Below are positions 1 to 6,261 of a stretch of 30,772 nt of DNA, in pieces. The notes below the pieces were generated by a model. The model was not told where the DNA came from, did not search any database, and saw only the letters and a list, made by a program, of their open reading frames with translations. Source of the DNA: JBDTLH01 sp039934875 (GTDB lineage Bacteria > Acidobacteriota > Terriglobia > Terriglobales > Acidobacteriaceae); assembly GCA_039934875.1 (NCBI GenBank), contig JBDTLH010000006.1, forward strand, positions 1 to 30,772. The letters run 5' to 3'. The translations under genes and the position numbers were made by a program. Positions within the stretch are counted from its first letter, which is position 1. Each line of letters starts with the position of its first letter.

Positions 1-301
1 CCTTTGACAAGAGCTGCGTGAGCGAAAACGAAGTCACGCCTTGCACCGCGGTCGCCCCCAGCACAACCAGAATGATAGGCAACAAGATCTGCACCTCGCG
101 CTTGCGCACCACGTCGTCGATCAAATACTTCGACATATACGGCGTGACCAGCATGGCGACTCGGTTGATGACCATCAACAAGAAACCCAGGGCAAGCAGC
201 CAACGGCGCGGTTTGATCAGCGCCCAGACCTGCGGCCACACTCCCGCGTATTTCTTCAGTCCCGACTTCTTCTCGATTTTAGTGACAATCTTCGGTTCCA
301 T
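1..301 (-). CDS. ABC transporter permease/ATPase (exporter type), N-terminal part only, runs off the left edge
   Basis: About 100 residues are visible, starting MEPKIVTKIEKK. A basic stretch (LIKPRRWLL) leads into a first membrane helix (LLALGFLLMVINRVAML), then the typical exporter phrase TPYMSKYLIDDVV and a second helix (ILLPIILVVLGATAV). This pattern is the beginning of the ABC exporter transmembrane domain (MsbA/LmrA-like, TMD fused to ATPase); the nucleotide-binding domain would lie outside the window. The ATG at 301 is one choice; in-frame ATGs at 352 and 358 and a GTG near 388 are also open, and none has a convincing ribosome site. It is divergent from the STAS gene, so the 302-465 interval should hold promoters for both. 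The substrate cannot be told from this part. Confidence 0.7.
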   Translation of the reverse strand, partial: MEPKIVTKIEKKSGLKKYAGVWPQVWALIKPRRWLLALGFLLMVINRVAMLVTPYMSKYLIDDVVRKREVQILLPIILVVLGATAVQGVTSFSLTQLLSK

Positions 302-465
302 AGCTCCCGGCACGTCCGAGGAATTGCAAGCTCGTTGGGCGATATCCGCCATCTCCATCAGACTACGCCGAGCCGCCGCCGGATTCACCTGCCCGCAACC
401 ACTTGCAGAAGAGAAACTGCTATGATCTCAAAGATTATTGAAGCTGTTTCCCAAGGACGAACCTT

Positions 466-837
466 ATGGCACAACCAGATTCGCTGCAAGTCAGTTCTCA
501 GGTGATCTCATCGACCGATACGATTATCTTCACCCTCAGGGGGTCGCTGGTCATCTCCGACATGTTTGAGTTGCAAAAGCAATTGCAGGAGGACAACCAT
601 GCCGCCACCATCATTGATATGGCTGGCATATCTTACCTGGATAGTGCCGGCGTCGGCCTGCTGGTCAATGCCTATGTGCATCGCGAAAAAACACGCCGCA
701 AACTCGGGTTAGTGTCCGTCCCACTTCGCCCCATGACGGTGCTGCGCGTCACCCGCGTGGACACCCTTTTTCGCTTCTTCCAATCCGTGGACGAGGCCAG
801 GGTGGCCCTCTCCGGGAGTGCCGTCGGCCTCGTTTAA
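466..837 (+). CDS. STAS-domain protein (anti-sigma factor antagonist-like)
   Basis: A 123-residue single-domain protein. It has the STAS fold signature: a beta-strand start (TIIFTLRGSLVIS), then IIDMAGISYLDSAGVGLLV, where Ser60 in DSAG sits at the position phosphorylated in SpoIIAA-type anti-anti-sigma factors. Proteins of this class usually bind an anti-sigma kinase in a partner-switching relay; no such kinase or phosphatase gene is adjacent, so the partner is unknown. The start is supported by AAGGA at 453-457, eight bases before the ATG, and a TATGAT (-10-like) at 421-426 could drive it, although no good -35 is seen. Its stop codon overlaps the last bases of the convergent S53 protease gene by four bases. 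Confidence 0.85.
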   Translation: MAQPDSLQVSSQVISSTDTIIFTLRGSLVISDMFELQKQLQEDNHAATIIDMAGISYLDSAGVGLLVNAYVHREKTRRKLGLVSVPLRPMTVLRVTRVDTLFRFFQSVDEARVALSGSAVGLV

Positions 838-2449
838 CCTCCCAGCGCGGTCGCCAGTTGATTGCCGTCGGGACTTCCCAGCCCCGTCGTCGCATCCCAT
901 CCCTTGCCGGCCTTGAAAGTGCCGTTGTTGCCGCTGACAATATCGTGGAACGCCTTGCTCCCCGCCGGCAACGCATATAGCGCAGGATTCAAAAAGCCCG
1001 CCCGCTTGCCGGACCTCTGATTCAACAATGCCACTAGCCCGGCCCACAGTGGAGCAACCGCGCTGGTACCCCCGATCACGCCCTGCTGTCCGTCCACCAG
1101 CACGTTGTAGCCGGTATTGGGATCGGCGTCGCCTGCCACATCGGGTACGCCCCGCCCAGACTGCGGCTGTGTGCCGATCGTCTGCCAGGAGGGCAGCGGG
1201 AACGACTTGCTGAAGCCGCCGCCAGTAGCCCCCCCCGCAGTGCCGTCGTTCCACACCGTCTCCGAGGTGATCTTGCCGTTGGAGGATCGCAAAGTGGTGC
1301 CGCCGCATCCCAGAATGTGCGGGCTCGATGCGGGAAAATCCACTTGGTCAGAGCCGTCGCTGGAGCCGTCGGACGAGCCATTATCGCCGCACGCCGCCGT
1401 GATGGTGACGCCTAGCGCCGCCGCGCCCATCGCCGCATTGTCCAGCGCCGTGATGGCTTGTGCCGTCCACGAGTTCTCCGGTCCGCCCCAACTGATTGAG
1501 ATGACCGAGGGATTGTTGCTCGTATCGTGCACGGCCTGAGTGATTGCATCCACAAACCCTGGTCGGTGTTGGAAGCGAAATAGACTACGATCTTTGCGCC
1601 CGGCGCCACCCCGCCGCTGACTTCGATATCCAGCAGCACCTCGGCGTCCGCGCTGTTCGCAGTGGTCGGCTGGTTCATTCCCCCATCCACCGATACCGCG
1701 GTTACGCTGGGCGGAGTCAGCCCCAGCTGCTGAAAATACTGCTGAATGTCGGAGGGGTTGTAACCACCGCCCAACTCGATAATGCCAATGGTCTCGCCGC
1801 CGCCGTTGCCGCCCGTGGGGAAGTCATACAACTGTGCCACCTGCACCGGGGTGTAGGAGACATTAACCGCCTTCTTTTTTTTCGCCGGATTTTGGTCCGC
1901 CGCTGCCTGCGTCGTTGTTCCCTGCGCGGGAACATTTGAGGCCCGCGGTTGCGCTGCCGGAGGAGCCCCGTTCAGCCAGCGAAAGTGGGGCTTTGCCTGC
2001 GGACGGTCGTCCAGGCCAAGTACCGCCTCGATCATGCCCGCGCAATCCTGCGGGATATGGACCATGCCCTCGCGTCCCCGGTAGCTGCCCTGGGGACCGT
2101 CATACTTATGCAGCGTCACGCCGAACGCCTTTTCCATGGCTGCGACCGTCCCCGACAGCTTCATGGTGCGCGTTGCGATCTCATTTTTGTGTGACGCCAC
2201 TTTCAGATGGTGCGCGGCGGCGAAGTCGTGCATCCGCTTTATGTCCGCCGGATCTGCACCGTAAGTCTTCGCGAACTCGTCCGGGCTCAGCGTCCGGCCT
2301 CCGAGCTCATCCAGGTTCAGCGCTTGGCGGCGGCGCAAGATCACCGACACTTCCATCTGCTTGTTGGGGTCCGCGGGCCCAACCATCTTCGCGCCTTGCA
2401 TCGGCTCGCGTTCACTGCCCTGGAGTGCAACTTTGGGGGAATTTGGCAT
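834..2449 (-). pseudogene. S53 (sedolisin/kumamolisin) serine-carboxyl peptidase with pro-domain, split by a frameshift
   Basis: Two overlapping reading frames (2449 down to 1412, and 1553 down to 834) together make one full-length protease. The first half has a pro-kumamolisin activation domain (about residues 20-170), an Ala/Pro/Lys-rich linker, and the catalytic-domain start with VLLDIEVSGGVAPGAK, which holds the catalytic Glu and Asp. The second half has SISWGGPENSW, the oxyanion Asp in AACGDNGSSDG and the catalytic Ser in IGGTSAVAPLWAG. The frames join around 1552-1562: reading CAGGG-TTTGTGG with one extra base restores the family sequence (TDQGFVDAITQAVHD), so one base appears lost. All catalytic residues survive, which fits a recent event or a sequencing error. 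No signal peptide is visible. The start has AAGGAG a few bases upstream. Family members act as acid-stable endopeptidases, usually exported. Confidence 0.85.
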
Positions 2450-2589
2450 TGGCTTCTCCTTGATTTTGTCTTTCGCTCAGGAGCATCATTGTGCGCCTTC
2501 ATTCGATTTTGATGCAACGTAGCTGCCCACCGGTAGCTGGCAGTCTGACCTCTGCATCTCTTCTCTTCTGCGATAATCAAATCATCGTT

Positions 2590-3531
2590 ATGGCATCGGC
2601 AACTACCCACTTCGAGGAGCCTGGGCAACTCGCTCCAAACGATCTCATCCAGATCGAACTCACTCCCCGGCGAGCGCCTAAACCAGAGTGGCTGAAGGCA
2701 AAAGCCCCGGTCGGCGACAATTATCACAACCTTAAAAAGCTGGCGCGCAGCCTGAACCTGCACACGGTTTGCGAATCCGCGCAGTGCCCTAACATCGGCG
2801 AGTGCTGGAGCCACAAGACCGCGACCTTCATGATGCTAGGCAATATCTGCACCCGCCGCTGCGGCTTCTGCGCTGTCCCTAAAGGCCGCCCCGAGGCGCT
2901 AGATTGGGACGAACCGCGCCGCGTCGCCGAGGCCATCGCCGCACTTGGGCTCAAGCACGCCGTCATTACCAGCGTGAACCGCGACGATAACATCCTGGGC
3001 GGCGCAAGACTCTTCGCCATGGTCATCGAAGAGGTGCGCAAGCAAGCGGACAGATGCCAGGTCGAAGTGCTCATCCCCGATTTTCAGGGCAGCGATGAAG
3101 CCATAAAGACGGTCGTGGATGCGAAGCCTGAGGTGCTCAATCACAATACCGAAACCGTGCCCCGCCTGTATCGCGCCGTGCGCAGTGGCGCGCGCTATGA
3201 ACGCACTTTGAAGCTGCTGCGGCGGGTGAAGGATTTCGCTCCCAATATGGTCACCAAGACCGGTGTGATGGTCGGACTGGGCGAGACCACCGCCGAGCTG
3301 CTCGAAGTTTTCCGTGATCTAGCCGCCCATCAAGTGGACATCCTTACCGTCGGGCAATATCTGCGCCCCTCAAAAAGCCATCTGCCCATGACCCGCTACT
3401 ACACTCCCGCTGAGTTTGCCTCCCTAAAGGTCGAGGCGCTCAAAATCGGATTCCGCCATGTGGAATCGGGGCCGCTGGTGCGCTCCAGCTATCACGCCCA
3501 CGAGCAGGCGGCGAGCACTGGCCTGCTATAA
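2590..3531 (+). CDS. lipA: Lipoyl synthase (radical SAM)
   Basis: LipA inserts two sulfur atoms into the octanoyl group on lipoyl domains of pyruvate and 2-oxoglutarate dehydrogenase complexes and the glycine cleavage H protein. Both iron-sulfur motifs are visible: the auxiliary-cluster cysteines in CESAQCPNIGEC (C-x4-C-x5-C) and the radical-SAM CTRRCGFC (C-x3-C-x2-C). The C-terminal RSSYHA motif that ligates the auxiliary cluster is present, as are SVNRDDN and LNHNTETVPRLY. The frame is open upstream to 2491, but the first 33 codons do not resemble LipA, so the ATG at 2590 (MASATTHFEEP) is preferred; that gives 313 residues, normal for the family. There is no clear ribosome site; a GATAAT lies about 14 bases before the ATG, so a very short leader is possible. 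No lipB is adjacent. Confidence 0.95.
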   Translation: MASATTHFEEPGQLAPNDLIQIELTPRRAPKPEWLKAKAPVGDNYHNLKKLARSLNLHTVCESAQCPNIGECWSHKTATFMMLGNICTRRCGFCAVPKGRPEALDWDEPRRVAEAIAALGLKHAVITSVNRDDNILGGARLFAMVIEEVRKQADRCQVEVLIPDFQGSDEAIKTVVDAKPEVLNHNTETVPRLYRAVRSGARYERTLKLLRRVKDFAPNMVTKTGVMVGLGETTAELLEVFRDLAAHQVDILTVGQYLRPSKSHLPMTRYYTPAEFASLKVEALKIGFRHVESGPLVRSSYHAHEQAASTGLL

Positions 3532-3534
3532 ACC

Positions 3535-4770
3535 GTGGCCCCGCGCGTTAGACCTCGCCTCCCCGCTCTCGACGGCATCCGCGGACTCGCCATCGTCCTG
3601 GTTCTCTGGCACCACTGCTACATGCAGCCTCGCTCCGGTTTCCTGGGATTCATATATCAACTCAACCATGCTGCCTGGGTTGGCGTGGACCTCTTCTTCG
3701 TGCTCTCCGGCTTCCTCATCTCCGGAATCCTCTATGACTCACTCGGCCGGGAGAACTATTTCAAGCGCTTCTATCGCCGCCGTGTGCTGCGCATCTTCCC
3801 TCTCTACTACGGAGCAATCTTCCTGCTGCTTGCCCTCTCCATCCCGCTCTCGCTGCACTGGCACGGACGGCAATGGCTCCTCCTCGGCTATCTGCAAAAC
3901 ATCGGCATCATACCGCCCTTCCACTTCGACATCTCCAATTGGGTGACCCTCAACCACTTCTGGTCGCTGTCGATCGAGGAACAGTATTACCTGGCGTGGC
4001 CGCTGGTGGTCTATCTGGTGCGTGACCGCGTCCATCTGATATGGACCACGATTGCGCTGTCCCTGCTCGCGCTGGCATTGCGAATCTACGCCGCGCCGCA
4101 CATCAACGCCGCCTACCTGTTCACCGCTACGCCCTTTCGCATGGACGCGCTGCTCATGGGCAGTTGCCTGGCGCTGCTCTACCGCGCCCCCGCGGCTATC
4201 CCTCCTGCATTGCCCTTGCGAGTACAAACCTTTTTAGAATTGTCATTGCGAGCGAAGCGCAGCAACCCCGCCGCGTTTGCTTCCAATGGCGCTGAATCGT
4301 CCGCATTCCGCATGCTCCGCAATGCGGCAACCAGACACGCTCCGCTGCTCCTTTTCTGGCTCACCCTCGCCGCCATCTTCGCCGTCGCCATCCGCGGCAA
4401 CGGATTCGAGTGGTGGAACAAAACAGTTGAAACCGCGGGCTTTACCCTCACTGCGCTTTGCGGCGCAGCTTTGATCGCGCTCTGCTTACGCGAGGGTATT
4501 ACTCAGCGGCTCTTCCAAAACCAAGTACTCCGCTTCTTTGGCAAATACAGCTACGGCCTCTACGTCTGGCACGCCTTCGTCTATGCCGGATTACGATCCC
4601 ACTTGACCATTCATTTCGGAGCGCTGCTGGCTGATCTCGGGTGCGTGGTGATTTCCGTTGCTATAGCTCTCGTCAGCTATTACGGCTTCGAAAAATGGTT
4701 CCTGCGCTTGAAGGACAAGCCGCCGAAACCGCAGCCACTGGCACGCGAAGAACTTGTTTGCGCCAACTAA
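3535..4770 (+). CDS. Acyltransferase-3 family membrane protein (OafA/YrhL-like) with an in-frame repeat insertion
   Basis: A 411-residue multi-spanning membrane protein. It opens with the family signature LPALDGIRGLAIVLVLWHH, containing the catalytic-type histidine, followed by GVDLFFVLSGFLISGILYD and FYRRRVLRIFPLYY. About ten hydrophobic segments follow, then FGKYSYGLYVWHAFVYAG near the end. Family members transfer acetyl or other acyl groups to cell-surface sugars, lipids or antibiotics; the acceptor here cannot be told. It starts with GTG three bases after the lipA stop and is probably co-transcribed with it. The loop at about residues 232-262 (LSLRAKRSNPAAFASN) is encoded by a dispersed repeat (4241-4265) and should be foreign to the ancestral protein. 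The frame stays open, so the gene may still work. Confidence 0.88.
   Translation: MAPRVRPRLPALDGIRGLAIVLVLWHHCYMQPRSGFLGFIYQLNHAAWVGVDLFFVLSGFLISGILYDSLGRENYFKRFYRRRVLRIFPLYYGAIFLLLALSIPLSLHWHGRQWLLLGYLQNIGIIPPFHFDISNWVTLNHFWSLSIEEQYYLAWPLVVYLVRDRVHLIWTTIALSLLALALRIYAAPHINAAYLFTATPFRMDALLMGSCLALLYRAPAAIPPALPLRVQTFLELSLRAKRSNPAAFASNGAESSAFRMLRNAATRHAPLLLFWLTLAAIFAVAIRGNGFEWWNKTVETAGFTLTALCGAALIALCLREGITQRLFQNQVLRFFGKYSYGLYVWHAFVYAGLRSHLTIHFGALLADLGCVVISVAIALVSYYGFEKWFLRLKDKPPKPQPLAREELVCAN
4241..4265. repeat. Dispersed intergenic-type repeat lying inside the acyltransferase gene
   Basis: The stretch contains TGTCATTGCGAGCGAAGC followed by GCAGCAA. From memory this is a common word of short dispersed repeats in many bacterial genomes, normally found between genes and giving LRAKRSNP when translated in this frame. 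Here it sits within a coding frame, preceded by a short T run (4231-4235). Only one copy is in the window, so its dispersal cannot be shown from this sequence. Confidence 0.5.
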
Positions 4771-4863
4771 AGTAGCGCTCTGGGGCTCTATGAGCACGGA
4801 AGACTGGAAACCATGCGGCGCAGACTCTGACGCTCGAATCATTATTCGCGCTGTCAATGCCAA

Positions 4864-4877
4864 CAATGCTAGCATTG
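4864..4877. promoter_or_regulatory. Perfect 14-bp palindrome before the toxin-antitoxin operon, likely antitoxin operator
   Basis: CAATGCTAGCATTG is its own reverse complement and ends four bases before the antitoxin ATG. Ribbon-helix-helix antitoxins bind such palindromes and repress their own operon, and the position suits that role. That this is the actual binding site is inference. No clear -35/-10 pair was found around it. Confidence 0.55.
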
Positions 4878-4881
4878 CTAC

Positions 4882-5130
4882 ATGGCAACTCTGACCATTC
4901 GACAACTGGACGAGAAGATCAAGACCAAACTGCGCGTGAAGGCGGCCCACCATGGCAGGTCTATGGAAGAAGAAGCCCGAGAAATTCTGCGCAATGCATT
5001 GAGTGTGCCTTCAGGCGACCAGCGCAGCCTGGCTGAAGTCATACGTGAGAGGTTTGCTCCCTTTGGCGGCGTAGAGCTTGAAATTCCACCGCGCGATGCA
5101 GCGCGTGAGTCGCCTGATTTCTCGAAATGA
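4882..5130 (+). CDS. FitA/VapB-type ribbon-helix-helix antitoxin
   Basis: An 82-residue protein beginning MATLTIRQLDEKIKTKLRVK, then AAHHGRSMEEEAREILRNAL. This is the short beta-strand plus two helices of a ribbon-helix-helix DNA-binding domain, as in FitA and plasmid-stability antitoxins. The C-terminal tail (about residues 45-82, with LAEVIRERFAPFGGVELEIPPRD) is the part that normally wraps the toxin. Its ATG follows a palindromic operator candidate at 4864-4877, and its last codon overlaps the toxin start as ATGA (5127-5130), the usual translational coupling of toxin-antitoxin pairs. Expected roles are neutralising the PIN toxin and autorepression with it. No ribosome site is obvious before the ATG. 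Confidence 0.88.
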   Translation: MATLTIRQLDEKIKTKLRVKAAHHGRSMEEEAREILRNALSVPSGDQRSLAEVIRERFAPFGGVELEIPPRDAARESPDFSK

Positions 5131-5543
5131 TAATTGTTGACACGAATGTCTTCTCTGAATTAATGCGCCCCGCTCCGGCGCGTCAGGTTGTGGAATGGAT
5201 CGAACGGCTACCACGGACCGCGTTCGCGATCACCACAATTACAGTCGCCGAGGTGCTCGTCGGAATCGAGCTTCTCCCGCACGGAAACCGTACCCAACTG
5301 TTGATGGTCGCGGAGCGGCTCTTCGCCGAGCACTTCCAGGGACATATCTTGTCCTTTGACTTTGATGCGGCGCGGCTTTTTGCCGGCATCAGCGCGGGCC
5401 GACGCTCCCGGGGCATACCTATGGGACAAGCCGACGCTCAAATAGCGGCGATTGCTCGTTCTAATGGCGCGAAGCTCGCGACCCGCAACACCGCGGATTT
5501 CATCCTTTGCGGGATCGATGTGGTAAATCCCTGGACAGCTTGA
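5127..5543 (+). CDS. FitB/VapC-type PIN-domain ribonuclease toxin
   Basis: A 138-residue PIN domain. The four acidic positions that bind metal are recognisable: Asp in MIIVDTNVFSELMRP, Glu in ITTITVAEVLVGIELL, and acidic residues in GQADAQIAAIARSNG and ATRNTADFILCGIDVVNPW. The wording, including SELMRP near the start and the VNPW ending, is that of the FitB branch. Such toxins cleave RNA (often tRNA or rRNA) when freed from the antitoxin; the target here is unknown. It overlaps the antitoxin by four bases. All catalytic acids are kept and the length is normal, so the pair looks intact. Confidence 0.9.
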   Translation: MIIVDTNVFSELMRPAPARQVVEWIERLPRTAFAITTITVAEVLVGIELLPHGNRTQLLMVAERLFAEHFQGHILSFDFDAARLFAGISAGRRSRGIPMGQADAQIAAIARSNGAKLATRNTADFILCGIDVVNPWTA

Positions 5544-5584
5544 TTATGTATCCGGCAAGCTCATGCGCAACAATCGCTGGGCGC

Positions 5585-5719
5585 CTAAAACGGCAGCCAC
5601 CCGGTCAACCCAAGATTGTGATTATAAGTATGAACGGCGCTGGTCGCGATCTGCATGCCGACGCCAAAGGTGAATCCAGTACGCTTATGGATCGGCAGGC
5701 GGCCTAACGTGCACTGCTC
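5585..5719 (-). pseudogene. Possible remnant of the 3' end of an outer-membrane beta-barrel gene
   Basis: On the minus strand about 45 codons are open and end ...HTYNHNLGLTGWLPF before a TAG. The alternation of small/polar and hydrophobic residues (GFTFGVGMQIATSA) and the terminal Phe are what the last strands of an outer-membrane barrel look like. The frame is closed just upstream by a TGA (5720-5722), and no start or upstream part is present. It lies in the gap between the toxin gene and the DUF3052 gene. This may be a decayed fragment; chance resemblance cannot be excluded. Confidence 0.3.
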
Positions 5720-5746
5720 TCATCAGACTTTTACTTTGTTGGCCTT

Positions 5747-6156
5747 TCAGTTCTTCCGGTCCTTGATCCGATAGACAAATCTCAATCCAGACCAAACTTT
5801 ATTCACGGCGCAGACCTTGATGTCAACCAGTCCGTTCGCCAGCCCTGTTTTTCTGATCTCATGTTCAGTCAGGTCGGTTTCAACTCCAGAACTTCGGTTA
5901 GGCCATGAAACCCAAAGCATTCCATCGTGAGCCAGGGCCTTCTTGAGCTTAGGAAAGATCTTATTTAGCCCGGACTTTGATTTCCCAAAGAAATGAATGA
6001 ACTCTATTTGTTCTTTGAGGCCCTGCATTCTTTCGCGTTCGGCGGAAGTTCTCCAAGAAGCTCTTTATAAGGCACTGGAGGATTTAAAACGGTGAATGTC
6101 GCGTTCTCTTTCAGTCCAAGTTTTCTCATAAGTGGTGTTTCTGAATAGCCGGGCAT
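5747..6156 (-). pseudogene. DUF3052-family protein, split by a single-base frameshift
   Basis: Two overlapping minus-strand frames make one DUF3052 protein of about 137 residues. The N-terminal part starts MPGYSETPLMRKLGLKENA and runs to LGELPPNAKE. The C-terminal part resumes at MQGLKEQIEFIHFF and includes LAHDGMLWVSWPN, DLTEHEIRKTGL and GLVDIKVCAVNKVWSGLRF, all typical of the family. The break is near 6026-6033: reading GAAATG instead of GAATG joins the parts as AKEMQGL, so one A seems missing. The family function is unknown; it is a small soluble protein often listed as hypothetical. The ATG at 6156 is preferred over the frame's earlier start because the family begins with this motif, and GGAAG lies ten bases upstream of it. 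Confidence 0.75.
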
Positions 6157-6261
6157 TATTACGTCTCTTCCACGTTTGACTTTGGGCGATTTCAAGTCAG
6201 CGGGCCTCTCTAGAACACAATCGCGGGAGAATAGTATCACGCGATGTAACCCGGCGATGTT

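Noticed and set aside
2491..2589. 33 extra codons at the start of lipA
   Set aside because: They do not resemble LipA; the protein from the ATG at 2590 has normal family length.
5507..5707. Plus-strand 66-codon frame after the toxin gene
   Set aside because: No domain, unusual composition, and the opposite strand gives a better reading as a barrel-protein remnant.
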